Assembly (NCBI RefSeq): GCF_002115725.1
Contig: NZ_JFKD01000018.1
Location: 17,920-81,919, forward strand
Direction: 5' to 3'
DNA from: Marivita cryptomonadis
Lineage (GTDB): Bacteria > Pseudomonadota > Alphaproteobacteria > Rhodobacterales > Rhodobacteraceae
DNA length: 64,000 nt
The notes below the pieces were generated by a model. That model made no database searches. It saw only the letters and a program-made list of their open reading frames with translations, and was not told the DNA's origin. Position 1 is the stretch's first letter. Each line of letters begins with the position of its first letter. Of this stretch, positions 36,960 through 45,568 are shown in pieces. A program made the position numbers and the translations under genes.

Positions 36960-37002
36960 GGCAATCCTTCGAAGGATTGCCGAAAACGCTTCGAAGCGTT
37001 TT
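36960..37002. repeat. Paired TTCGAA-centred palindromes (copy A)
   Basis: Two back-to-back perfect palindromes, GGCAATCC-TTCGAA-GGATTGCC-type (36960-36981, 22 bp) and a 20-bp one centred on CTTCGAAG (36983-37002, ending TTTT), lie between the convergent peroxiredoxin and alkB genes. The T-rich end suggests terminator activity. Similar pairs occur near 48116, 51098 and 57161. Confidence 0.8.
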
Positions 37003-37016
37003 GGCCCGGTGCCGGA

Positions 37017-38159
37017 TTACAGTCCGTGCCGGGCCTTGTTATAGTCGGACCAGTCGTCGATCTCGGGATAGTACCTCTCGCGCCATGCAGTGACGCGGGG
37101 GTTCATCATCGCCCGCCATTTGCGCGGGAACAGTGCGAAAAAGGTCATCACCGGATAGCCATAGGGCAATTGCGGCGCCTCGTCCTCTTCATAGGTTTGC
37201 AACAGAGGAAAGCGCCGATCCGGTTTGTAGTGATGATCGGAGTGCCGTTGCAGGTTTATCAGAAACCAGTTCGACGCCTTGTGTGATGCATTCCAGCTGT
37301 GACGCGGTTTGACATGCTCGTACTTGCCGTCGCCAAGATATTTTCGCGTCAGTCCGTAATGCTCGACATAGTTCACGACCTCCAACTGGAAGATCGCCGA
37401 CAAGGCTTGTAGCACGAAGATCAGCACCCCAAGCCAGCCGCCGAGCCCAAAGGCCAGCAACAGGAACGCGGCCTGAAGCCCCCAGTAGCGCCAGAACGGA
37501 TTGCTGGCATGCCACCACGGCAGTGTCTTGCGGGCCAGCATGTCGCGTTCGGCGCGAAACGAGGACAGCAAACATCCCTTGAGGACACGTGGATAAAACC
37601 GCCAGAAGCTTTCGTTGTAGCGGGCCGTGACCGGATCGCGAGGGGTGCCGACATGGCGGTGGTGCACCAGCAGGTGTTCGGACCGAAAATGCCCGTAAAG
37701 CGCCATGCACATCAGGATGTCGCCCAGCCAGCGTTCCAGCCTGTTGCGCTGGTGCATGAGTTCATGCGCGTAGACGATGCCGACGCTGCCCGATAAAACT
37801 CCCATTCCTACCGTCACCAGATAGATTTCAAGCGGGTTCAGATGGTCGACCCGGGGAATGTACCAGATCAGGCCAAAGATCATCAGGAACTGAAGCGGTG
37901 GCCAGATCAGCGTGATCATTCGGTGCCAGTAGAGTGCGCTGTCCTTTGTCTGTGGATCAAGATTGTTGGCATCAAGGCCCAAGGCGGCATCAAGCGTGGC
38001 GAAGACGCCCCATGCGGCGATGATGGGCACCACCACCCAAATGCCTCCGACAAGCGCTGCCGATAGCACAAGTGGGATCATGAACAGCGAAAGCCAGAAC
38101 GGCAGGGCCGCTTTCAAGGGAAGGCGGTCTGAGGACGTATGCAGAGTGCTGTCAGACAT
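37017..38159 (-). CDS. alkB: Alkane 1-monooxygenase (AlkB-type membrane diiron hydroxylase)
   Basis: The 380-aa membrane protein has about six helices and the histidine boxes HELMHQ, EHLLVHHRHVGTPRDP and LQRHSDHH, plus the AlkB signature NYVEHYGLTR. It should oxidise terminal C-H bonds of alkanes or related chains using electrons from rubredoxin or ferredoxin. The second box reads EHLLVHH, where the consensus has EHxxGHH, a small deviation. No rubredoxin gene is adjacent. Two ATGs are possible (38159 and 27 bases upstream), neither with a strong ribosome binding site. Confidence 0.87.
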   Translation of the reverse strand: MSDSTLHTSSDRLPLKAALPFWLSLFMIPLVLSAALVGGIWVVVPIIAAWGVFATLDAALGLDANNLDPQTKDSALYWHRMITLIWPPLQFLMIFGLIWYIPRVDHLNPLEIYLVTVGMGVLSGSVGIVYAHELMHQRNRLERWLGDILMCMALYGHFRSEHLLVHHRHVGTPRDPVTARYNESFWRFYPRVLKGCLLSSFRAERDMLARKTLPWWHASNPFWRYWGLQAAFLLLAFGLGGWLGVLIFVLQALSAIFQLEVVNYVEHYGLTRKYLGDGKYEHVKPRHSWNASHKASNWFLINLQRHSDHHYKPDRRFPLLQTYEEDEAPQLPYGYPVMTFFALFPRKWRAMMNPRVTAWRERYYPEIDDWSDYNKARHGL

Positions 38160-38235
38160 GGGGGCCAATATGTTTCCAGACATCATTCACACTAACGGCA
38201 GAACCGCCGTCGACCAATATTGACGTGACGTTGCG

Positions 38236-39312
38236 TTATTTGCCCAGTGTCAACGCATGCGCCTTGCGCATCACCGTTGGCAGGTCGTTCGGGTCAAATG
38301 TGTCTGGTTCGATGAACATGCCGCGTGCGGGGGCCCGGTCCATTGGCACTAGCGCAGTTTTCACCGTGAGCCGCAGATGGAAATGCGTGAAGGTGTGCCG
38401 CGCCTCTGCAGGAAGGGTGCGCCATTCGGCACGGATCGGGGGATCTTCGGTCGGTGCATCGCCCCAGTCGCTGCCGGGCCAGCCCAGCATGCCGCCCAGC
38501 AGGCCACTGTCCGGGCGTTGTTCCAAAAGCCATGCGCCATCTACCCGGCGGGCAAGGTAGGCAATGCCGAACCGGGTGGGTTTGCGCTTTTTCGGTGATT
38601 TCTTGGGCAACTCCTTGGCGGTGCCCGCGTCCCATGCCGCGCAAGATTTGCGCCACGGGCAAAGACCGCATGCGGGGTTGCGGGGGGTGCAGATGGTGGC
38701 ACCCAGATCCATCACCGCTTGGGCATAGCAGCCGGGGCGTGTCTGCGGTGTCAGCGCCGAGGCGTATTGCATCAGCACAGGTTTCGCAGCGGGCAGCGGC
38801 GTGTGATCGTCATACAGCCGCGCCATCACCCGTTCGACATTTCCATCCAGCACGGTTTCCGGCAGGTCAAACGCGATCGAGGCGATGGCGGCAGCGGTGT
38901 AGGGGCCGATTCCCGGTAGCGCGATCAAGCCGTCATAGGTGTTGGGAAACACGCCTGCATGATCGTGTTGCACGACGCGCGCGCATTTGAGCAGGTTGCG
39001 GGCGCGGGCGTAGTACCCAAGCCCGGCCCATGCGGCCATCACATCTGCGTCTTCCGCCTGTGCCAGATCGCTGACCGTGGGCCAGCGGGTGGTGAACGCT
39101 TCGAAATAGCTTTTGACGGCGGCAACGGTGGTTTGTTGCAGCATGATTTCGGACATCCATACGCGGTAGGGATCAGGCCACATGCCTTGGGCGCGTGCCT
39201 TGGGTCCGACGCGCCATGGCATCTGGCGGGCGTGCCTGTCGTACCATTCAAGCAGCAGGGAGGGATCGGGCGGATCACGCAGGTCTGACATACCTTTGAT
39301 TTCGGCTCTCAT
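38236..39312 (-). CDS. mutY: A/G-specific adenine glycosylase
   Basis: The 358-aa protein removes adenine mispaired with 8-oxoguanine. Visible are MLQQTTVAAVKSYF, the helix-hairpin-helix LPGIGPYTAAAIASIAF, the catalytic Asp region VLDGNVERVMARL and the 4Fe-4S loop C-x6-C-x2-C-x5-C (CTPRNPACGLCPWRKSC). A C-terminal NUDIX-like domain (about 230-358) recognises 8-oxoG. An in-frame ATG 21 bases downstream (39291) is also possible. It diverges from the DUF721 gene. Confidence 0.95.
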   Translation of the reverse strand: MRAEIKGMSDLRDPPDPSLLLEWYDRHARQMPWRVGPKARAQGMWPDPYRVWMSEIMLQQTTVAAVKSYFEAFTTRWPTVSDLAQAEDADVMAAWAGLGYYARARNLLKCARVVQHDHAGVFPNTYDGLIALPGIGPYTAAAIASIAFDLPETVLDGNVERVMARLYDDHTPLPAAKPVLMQYASALTPQTRPGCYAQAVMDLGATICTPRNPACGLCPWRKSCAAWDAGTAKELPKKSPKKRKPTRFGIAYLARRVDGAWLLEQRPDSGLLGGMLGWPGSDWGDAPTEDPPIRAEWRTLPAEARHTFTHFHLRLTVKTALVPMDRAPARGMFIEPDTFDPNDLPTVMRKAHALTLGK

Positions 39313-39373
39313 TTGTGGGGTGGTTGCAACGGCGCAGCACCACTAGAATAGCGTTCGGACAAGGGAGTCAAAC

Positions 39374-39886
39374 ATGGCGCCGCGCAACAGTCAGACACAT
39401 GGCTTCAAACGCACTTCGAGCCTCTTGCAGACACAGATCCGCAAGACCTCGGAAACGCGTGGCTTTGCGCAATCGCGGTTGTTGACCCACTGGGCCGAGA
39501 TCGCGGGCGACGACATCGCGGCGATCAGTCGACCTGTCGAAGTGCGCTATGGGCGGAGCGGCTTTGGCGCAACGCTGACGTTGCTGACCACGGGGGCCAA
39601 TGCGCCCATCCTTGAGATGCAGAAAGAAAAGCTGCGCGAAAAGGTCAACGCGGTTTACGGATATAACGCGATTTCCAAGGTGCGGATCACGCAGACGGCG
39701 GCGACCGGGTTTTCCGAAGGTCAGGTGAGTTTCGATCACCGCCCCAAATCGGCGCAGGATGACACGCCTGCCGCAATTCTACCGGAAGCCCAGAAGATGG
39801 CTGGGGGCGTTCAGGACGACGGTTTGCGCGCGGCGCTGGAACGTCTGGCCACAAACGTCTATTCAAAAACTCAAAATCGGACCTAG
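39374..39886 (+). CDS. DUF721 / DciA-like protein
   Basis: The 170-aa protein has the DciA-type N-terminal fold (LLTHWAEIAGDDIAAISRPVEVRYGR, LTLLTTGANAPILEMQKEKLREKVNAVYG). It also has a disordered tail and a short C-terminal helix (LRAALERLATNVY). DciA is the ancestral loader of the DnaB helicase in most bacteria without DnaC. Assignment to that role is by family resemblance; DUF721 paralogs also exist. Confidence 0.8.
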   Translation: MAPRNSQTHGFKRTSSLLQTQIRKTSETRGFAQSRLLTHWAEIAGDDIAAISRPVEVRYGRSGFGATLTLLTTGANAPILEMQKEKLREKVNAVYGYNAISKVRITQTAATGFSEGQVSFDHRPKSAQDDTPAAILPEAQKMAGGVQDDGLRAALERLATNVYSKTQNRT

Positions 39887-39918
39887 GTCCTACGGCAAAC
39901 AGAGCAAAGGGTTTCGCA

Positions 39919-40602
39919 ATGAAACAACGGTTGATGACGATTGCACTGGCAACGGCCCTCGTGGCGGGCGCTGGATGGTGGGTCGCCGGAACGACGGGTC
40001 AAGCGCCCACGATCAACGGGCAAGCCATCGCGCTGCCGGGTGCAGCCAATGCGCAGGAAAGCGCTGCGGCGGATGTCACCATTCAGGAAATGGTTCTTGG
40101 CGCCGAAGATGCGCCGGTCGAAATCATCGAATACGCGTCTTTCACCTGCCCGCATTGCGCGACGTTCCACAAGGGCGTCTTTAAGGATTTGAAGGCCGAT
40201 TACATCGACACCGGCAAGGTCAAATTCACCTACCGCGAGGTGTATTTCGACCGTTACGGCCTTTGGGGGTCGCTGGTGGCCCGCTGTGGTGGTGAAGACC
40301 GCTTTTTCGGCATTACCGAAATGATCTATGACACGCAGGGCGAATGGAGCCGTGCAGGTTCGGAAGCGGCAATCGCGGATGAACTACGTAAGATCGGACG
40401 GATTGCCGGGCTGGAAAATGACCAGCTTGAGGCGTGTTTGAGCAATGGTGACAAGGCGCGTGGGCTGATTGAGTGGTATCAAGCCAACGCCGAAGAGCAC
40501 GGAATCAGCTCGACACCGTCTTTCGTGATCAACGGGACGACTTATTCCAACATGAGCTATGGTGAATTCCAGGAAATCATCGACGAGAAAGTTGGCGGCT
40601 AA
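39919..40602 (+). CDS. DsbA-family thiol:disulfide oxidoreductase
   Basis: The 227-aa protein has an N-terminal signal/anchor (MTIALATALVAGAGWWVAG), a low-complexity linker, then a thioredoxin fold with an inserted helical domain. The active site is Cys77-Pro-His-Cys80 (FTCPHCATFH), and the cis-Pro segment is SSTPSFVINGTTY. It resembles the BdbD/DsbA-like group (thioredoxin_4) rather than classic E. coli DsbA. It follows the DUF721 gene by 32 bp and ends at a good terminator. Confidence 0.9.
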   Translation: MKQRLMTIALATALVAGAGWWVAGTTGQAPTINGQAIALPGAANAQESAAADVTIQEMVLGAEDAPVEIIEYASFTCPHCATFHKGVFKDLKADYIDTGKVKFTYREVYFDRYGLWGSLVARCGGEDRFFGITEMIYDTQGEWSRAGSEAAIADELRKIGRIAGLENDQLEACLSNGDKARGLIEWYQANAEEHGISSTPSFVINGTTYSNMSYGEFQEIIDEKVGG

Positions 40603-40622
40603 ACGTCAAGCATCACGCATTG

Positions 40623-40651
40623 AAAGGCCGGTTCGATGGACCGGCCTTTTT
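40623..40651. terminator. Terminator after the DsbA-like gene
   Basis: A 10-bp stem (AAAGGCCGGT / ACCGGCCTTT) with a 7-base loop ends in TTTTT, 21 bp past the stop. Confidence 0.85.
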
Positions 40652-40676
40652 AATTTCTGCGCTGTGTTTGAGAATA

Positions 40677-40730
40677 GGTCCGGTCCGGCCCAAATGTTTC
40701 GCGCGCGAAACAATGCGTCCGGATCGGACC
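40677..40730. repeat. Nested inverted repeat with a parS-like core
   Basis: Outer 12-bp arms GGTCCGGTCCGG (40677-40688) and CCGGATCGGACC (40719-40730) differ by one G-T pair. They enclose a perfect inner palindrome TGTTTC-GCGCGC-GAAACA (40695-40712). The arms of the inner palindrome match those of the ParB site parS, but its centre is 6 rather than 4 bases. It lies between two convergent genes, downstream of an already sufficient terminator. Confidence 0.75.
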
Positions 40731-40732
40731 CT

Positions 40733-40747
40733 TTAATCTTTTGTTAA
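40733..40747. promoter_or_regulatory. CtrA-type box TTAA-N7-TTAA
   Basis: TTAA (40733-40736), seven bases, then TTAA (40744-40747) followed by C gives an exact match to the full CtrA consensus of alphaproteobacteria. It lies 8 bp outside the stop of the 681-aa gene, between convergent genes, so it is not in a normal promoter position. Confidence 0.4.
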
Positions 40748-40754
40748 CAGAGTC

Positions 40755-42800
40755 TTACGTCCGCCGCCCTTCTCGCAGCCAAGCGCCAAGGATCAGGCCC
40801 GAGGCCAGAAGCAGGACAAGCCAACCCGGCAGCATTGGCGTCTGGGTGACGTCCAGGGTCTCGAACGCCTCGCGGGGGGTGATGCCAAGCCAGCCGCGGC
40901 CAGCTGCAGGGCGGCCTTCGCCAACGGCGCGGATGCTGGGCAGGCCCTCTTCCAGACGGCGAACTCCGCCGCGTGTGCCATCGACGGCAGGCTCAAGCAG
41001 ATCACCGCTGGCGATCGTCTGTTCGAATTCGCGCGGGGCGGCAGGGCCCAGGCCCACAACTGCATCCTGATCACCTTCGGCCAAGCGATAGAGACCAATC
41101 TCGGGTCCGGTGTAGAGCGCCTCAAAACGGCCCGGTGTTACCTCGTTCAGCGTGATCTCTTCCTCGCTGCCATCGGGGCGGGTGACGGTGACCTTACCAA
41201 CGGTCTCGTCAAGCGTACGGCGGATGATGCGCATGGTCTGGCCCGTGGGTTCGGCCCACAGGGCTTCTTCCTCGAGCTCCGGTTCCTTCATCATCCAGTG
41301 CGCCAGACGGCGGAGCAGGTCGAGCTGTGGGCCGCCGCCCTCGAAGCCGCGCGACCAGAGCCAAGCATGATCCGACGCAATCAGCGCAACGCGGCCTTCA
41401 CCGACGCGGTCAAGGACGAGCAGCGGTTTGTCGTCAATGCCGCTCATCACGACGTCGCCGCCGATAGGATCGACCTCGATCTGGCGCATCCAACGGCCCC
41501 ATGTGTCGGCCCCGGCAAGGCCGGAGGTGACGGGGTGGCGGTTGCCAAGATCGGTGATGGCGGGACGGTAGCCGCGTTCGATCACGCGAGCGGTGGGTTC
41601 GGCGGGAATGATATCTGCCAGAGGAGAGCGGTAAATGCTGTCGGCACTGGCGAAATCGGGACCAGCTGCGACCAAGACAGCGCCGCCCCCTTCGACATAG
41701 TTTGCCACGTTGTCGAGATAGATCGCAGGCAGGATGCCGCGCCGCTTGTAGCGGTCGAAGATGATCAGGTCGAAATCCTCGATCTTCTCAAGGAACAATT
41801 CGCGGGTCGGGAAGGCGATCAGAGACAGTTCGGTGACCGGGACACCGTCCTGCTTTTCAGGTGGGCGCAGGATGGTGAAATGCACCAGATCAACCGAGCT
41901 GTCGGACTTGAGCAAGTTGCGCCATGTGCGACCGCCTGCGTGTGGTTCACCGCTCACCAGAAGAACGCGCAGACGGTCGCGCACGCCGTTGATCTGGACA
42001 AGCGCGGTGTTGTTGCGGTCGGTCAGTTCGTCGTCAGCAGTGGGAATGGTGAACTGGATCACGTTCAGCCCGCCGTGGGGCAGGGTGATCGGCAATTCGA
42101 TGTCTTCGCCAATGGGCATGTCAAAGCGCTGCGGCTCTGCGCCGTCGACTGAGATATCGATCACGGTCGAGGTGGCTTGCGGGGCCGCGCCGTCGTCTTC
42201 GACACGCAAGGTCAGAGTGACGGGTTCACCAAGGATGGCGAAGGCCGGAGCGTTCTTGACGATCAGTCGGCGGTCCCAGTCAGTTTCCTTGCCCGTTAGC
42301 AGCAGGTGAAGCGGCGCGGGAAGGTCTGGAGTGCGTTCCAGATCATGGACGCGCCCGTCGCTGAGCAGGAAGATACCCGCAATACGGCCGCGCGGTTCTT
42401 CGGCCAAAGCATCAGAGACGGCGGACATGAGCAGCGTGCCAGTGTCGCCTTCGCCGTCGCGCACCTCGATCCGGCGGATTTCTGTGTTGTCGCGGGCGTT
42501 AAGTTGTGCGGCCAGAGACACGGCGGCGTTGGTGGTGTCGTTCAGGCGATCCCCCAGCGATTGGCTGGCGCTTTTGTCTTCAACGATCAGAACGATGTTG
42601 GACAGCGGGGCGCGGTCTTCGACCTGATAGGATGGCTGTGCTAAAGCTGCGAGCACGACCAGAGCAGCCAGCGCGCGCAGCGCCCAGCCCTGCAAGCCGC
42701 GCCAGAGTGCCAAACCTACTCCAAGTGCGGCGAGCGTTGCCAGAACAGCGATGAACAGCCACGGGAGAAGTGGATCGAAGACAATGCTGCCGGTCATCAA
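40755..42800 (-). CDS. Membrane-anchored protein with GATase-like domain, last gene of the MoxR/vWA operon
   Basis: The 681-aa protein has two N-terminal membrane helices (about residues 12-60). A beta-rich/vWA-like region follows (LSNIVLIVEDKSASQS; GIFLLSDGRVHD), then a class I glutamine-amidotransferase-like domain (LRVLLVSGEPHAGGRTWRNLL; FDLIIFDRYKRRGI; YVEGGGAVLVAAGP) without an obvious catalytic Cys. A C-terminal helix (MLPGWLVLLLASGLILGAWL) ends it. This matches the periplasm-facing proteins that accompany MoxR-DUF58-BatA modules. It is coupled by ATGA to the 923-aa gene. The substrate is unknown. Confidence 0.85.
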   Translation of the reverse strand: MMTGSIVFDPLLPWLFIAVLATLAALGVGLALWRGLQGWALRALAALVVLAALAQPSYQVEDRAPLSNIVLIVEDKSASQSLGDRLNDTTNAAVSLAAQLNARDNTEIRRIEVRDGEGDTGTLLMSAVSDALAEEPRGRIAGIFLLSDGRVHDLERTPDLPAPLHLLLTGKETDWDRRLIVKNAPAFAILGEPVTLTLRVEDDGAAPQATSTVIDISVDGAEPQRFDMPIGEDIELPITLPHGGLNVIQFTIPTADDELTDRNNTALVQINGVRDRLRVLLVSGEPHAGGRTWRNLLKSDSSVDLVHFTILRPPEKQDGVPVTELSLIAFPTRELFLEKIEDFDLIIFDRYKRRGILPAIYLDNVANYVEGGGAVLVAAGPDFASADSIYRSPLADIIPAEPTARVIERGYRPAITDLGNRHPVTSGLAGADTWGRWMRQIEVDPIGGDVVMSGIDDKPLLVLDRVGEGRVALIASDHAWLWSRGFEGGGPQLDLLRRLAHWMMKEPELEEEALWAEPTGQTMRIIRRTLDETVGKVTVTRPDGSEEEITLNEVTPGRFEALYTGPEIGLYRLAEGDQDAVVGLGPAAPREFEQTIASGDLLEPAVDGTRGGVRRLEEGLPSIRAVGEGRPAAGRGWLGITPREAFETLDVTQTPMLPGWLVLLLASGLILGAWLREGRRT

Positions 42801-45568
42801 TTGCCCAATCTGTCAAGAAGTGCAGGCACGTGAACCTGATCGGATTTGTAGTTCCCGGTCAGCACGTGCATGACCAGATTGACTCCGAAGCGATACGCGA
42901 TCTCGCGCTGGCGTTCGCCGGAATAGCCGCGTCCGATGGGGAACAAAGCGTTGCCGCGTTCATCCATCGCCCAGGCTGACGCCCAATCGTTGCCGCCGAT
43001 GATCACCGGAGTGACATTGTCGTTGAGGTTGCGGAAGGGCATGCCTTCGACCAGTTCGGCATCGGGTGGTGCGGCTTCGACCCAGACATCGCGGCTGTTG
43101 TGGCGGCCGGGGAAATCCTGAAGCAGGTAAAAGGTGCGGGTGAGCACGTGGTCCTCTGGCACGGGTTCAAGCGGCGGAATGTCCAGCGGTGCTGCCAGTT
43201 GTTGCAGCTTGCGGCCATTCGGGCTGCCGGTGCCGAAACGAGCGATGTCCGCATCGCGGGTGTCGAACATGATCATCCCGCCAGAGCGCAGGTAGGTGTT
43301 CAGCTTGGCATAGGCTTCGGCCGAAGGTGTGGGTTGGTCGGGTGTGATCGGCCAATACAGGAACGGGAAGAATGCCAGTTCGTCGGTTTCCAAGTTCACT
43401 GCGACTGGTGCCGCGGGTTCGACGGATGTGCGGAAGAACAGTGTCTCGGACAGGCCCAACAGGCCAGCCTGCGCTGTGCGGTCCAGAGTGGTGTCGCCGG
43501 TGATGACATGGGCGAATGTCACCTCGGCTGTGGCCGCGAGAGCGAACTGATCTTCGGTGGATTGCGCCTGCGCGGGGGCGGTCGGCATCAGCAGCAGAGC
43601 GAAGACCATGCCCGCCGCCGTGGTGGCGCGGGGCCCAGACAGGCGACCGGAGAGGAACAGCGAGGCGATGATGTCTGCCAAGAGGAGCGCGATTGCGAGG
43701 GCGAGGAGCCAGCCTGCCAGCGGAGTTTCTTCGGACTGGGTCAGCCCTTCTACTGTAATGTCGGAGGGCCACGTGACCGGAGTCAGCGTAGTGTCGGACG
43801 ACAGCACGTTGCGGGCCATGGTGCGGTCCTGACTTTGGTAAAGGCCGGGTCGCAGATCGGGGCCAAGATCGGCGTCGACCATGTTTTCGCCGGGCACACC
43901 GGGCAGTGTGCTGCCATCGTTCAGCGATCCGAACGCGTCCAGTACCATGTTCGGCTGCCAAATCGTTCCAGCGAGGTCTTCTGCGCTGGGCTGGCTTGCG
44001 CTTCCTGCGGCAATGGCGAGACGTTCAAGCATCTGCACGAAGAGGCCGGACAATGGCAGGGACGACCATTCCGCATTGGCCGTGACGTGGAACAGAATGA
44101 TCTGGCCCTGACCTACGGCTTTGCGGGTGACCAGTGGCGTGCCGTCGGTGAGCTGCGCGATCACCCTTTCGGCCAAAGCCGGGTCTGGCTGTGCCATGAC
44201 TTGCGCTGTCACGGTCACGTCGGGTGGGATGGAAAGGCCGTAGAACGGGCTGTCTTCGCTGAATTCGGCCAGCGATTTTGGTTCTCCCCAGCTCATCGCG
44301 CCACCGACGCTGCGGCCTCCGGCGCGGAGGCGCACGGGCATCAGCGGGTCTTCGGTTTCGCGGCTGATGTCGCTTGCGGCAAGGCGTTGCCCGGCAAAGC
44401 GCAACAGGATGCCACCGCCATCGAGCCAGTCGAGCAGGGCGTCTTCCTCGGCGGCGCCCATCGTGGCCACATCGGCCAGCGCGATCACATCCGGGTTCGC
44501 CGGGATCATATCCATCAGCGCGCCACTGAGCAGGTCGGCGCTGGGTTCAAGCGCCTTTTCGAGATAATGCAGGGGCGAGAGAAGTTGCAGCCCCTCGCGG
44601 TCTTCGCGGCCAGCCATCAGAGCGACTTCGCGGCGACGCAGGCTGTCGTCGGGCAGGGTTGTGGCACCGGCGCTGCGGTTGCCTTCGATTTCGAACCGGG
44701 TGATCCGTGCGCGCAGTTCCGAAGGCAATGACAGCGCGGTTTCGGTCGCGGTGGCGTTGGCGTCAAAGGTGGCGGTGGCGCGCGCCAGAACGGCAGGGTT
44801 GCCCGCGGGGTCGCGCCCTTGGGCAAGGATTGTCACTTCGCGGTCACTGCCCGACCGGGCACGTAGGGCGGTCAGGACGATGTTGCCATCTTCGAACCGC
44901 GCTGGCGCAAGGCCGAGGATGGATTGTCCGGCCTGAAACACAGTGACAGTTCCACGGTCTTGGAGGGTCGTCAGAAGGGGTGCACGGCTGTCGCGTTCCA
45001 GCCCGTCGGACATCCAATAGGTGTCGAAATCACCTTCGGGCAAAAGCTCGAGTGCGCGGGTGATTTGGGCCTCACCCGGTTCCCAAGGTTCAGGAGACAG
45101 ACCGACCAAGCGTGCCCGCAGATCGTCTGCGGTTTGGAAGCTGGTGGGTTCAGGTGTGCTCAACTTGAGCAATGCCACGCGGCGGTCATCGCGGGCGGCT
45201 TGGGCAAGCAAGCCGTCCAGCGCTTGTGTTCGCGCGCGCCAGCTTGCCGCACTGGCCCAAGAACCATCCATGACAACAAGAAGCGGGCCGTCATTTGCCG
45301 TGATGTCGTCGGTCTGCGGGTTCAGGATAGGACCGGCAAGACCAATGATCAGGGCTGCGACTGCCAACATTCGGAGCAGCAGCAACCACCACGGAGTGCG
45401 GTCACTGACCTGATCGTCGTCCTTGAGGCCGAGCAGCAGCACAACGCCGGGGAACATGCGGCGGATCGGTGCCGGGGGCACTGCACGCAGGATCAGCCAA
45501 AGGATCGGCAGCGCGAGAAGCGTCAGCAGAAGCCAGGGTGTCGCAAAGCCGATGCCAAATAGCGTCAT
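42797..45568 (-). CDS. BatA-like membrane protein with vWA region and C-terminal DUF4159 domain
   Basis: The 923-aa protein starts with a BatA/aerotolerance-type region (FATPWLLLTLLALPILWLILRAVPP; RTPWWLLLLRMLAVAALIIGLAGPI). It then has a vWA-like domain (LLVVMDGSWASAASWRART), a GATase-like middle, further membrane helices (LLALAIALLLADIIASLFL) and a DUF4159 domain from about residue 690 (FFPFLYWPITPDQPTPSAEAYAKLNTYLRSGGMIMFDTRDAD; IGRGYSGERQREIAYRFGVNLVMHVLTGNYKSDQVH). It is coupled by ATGA on both sides. Such proteins probably act with a MoxR ATPase in envelope protein assembly or folding. That role is by family context. Confidence 0.9.
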   Translation of the reverse strand: MTLFGIGFATPWLLLTLLALPILWLILRAVPPAPIRRMFPGVVLLLGLKDDDQVSDRTPWWLLLLRMLAVAALIIGLAGPILNPQTDDITANDGPLLVVMDGSWASAASWRARTQALDGLLAQAARDDRRVALLKLSTPEPTSFQTADDLRARLVGLSPEPWEPGEAQITRALELLPEGDFDTYWMSDGLERDSRAPLLTTLQDRGTVTVFQAGQSILGLAPARFEDGNIVLTALRARSGSDREVTILAQGRDPAGNPAVLARATATFDANATATETALSLPSELRARITRFEIEGNRSAGATTLPDDSLRRREVALMAGREDREGLQLLSPLHYLEKALEPSADLLSGALMDMIPANPDVIALADVATMGAAEEDALLDWLDGGGILLRFAGQRLAASDISRETEDPLMPVRLRAGGRSVGGAMSWGEPKSLAEFSEDSPFYGLSIPPDVTVTAQVMAQPDPALAERVIAQLTDGTPLVTRKAVGQGQIILFHVTANAEWSSLPLSGLFVQMLERLAIAAGSASQPSAEDLAGTIWQPNMVLDAFGSLNDGSTLPGVPGENMVDADLGPDLRPGLYQSQDRTMARNVLSSDTTLTPVTWPSDITVEGLTQSEETPLAGWLLALAIALLLADIIASLFLSGRLSGPRATTAAGMVFALLLMPTAPAQAQSTEDQFALAATAEVTFAHVITGDTTLDRTAQAGLLGLSETLFFRTSVEPAAPVAVNLETDELAFFPFLYWPITPDQPTPSAEAYAKLNTYLRSGGMIMFDTRDADIARFGTGSPNGRKLQQLAAPLDIPPLEPVPEDHVLTRTFYLLQDFPGRHNSRDVWVEAAPPDAELVEGMPFRNLNDNVTPVIIGGNDWASAWAMDERGNALFPIGRGYSGERQREIAYRFGVNLVMHVLTGNYKSDQVHVPALLDRLGN

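Noticed and set aside
40695..40712. Canonical parS site
   Set aside because: The centre is GCGCGC instead of ACGT, giving an 18-bp rather than a 16-bp palindrome; only the arms match.
43100..44731. Plus-strand ORF of 543 aa opposite the BatA/DUF4159 gene
   Set aside because: Antisense shadow in a high-GC gene, with cysteine/glycine-rich nonsense composition.
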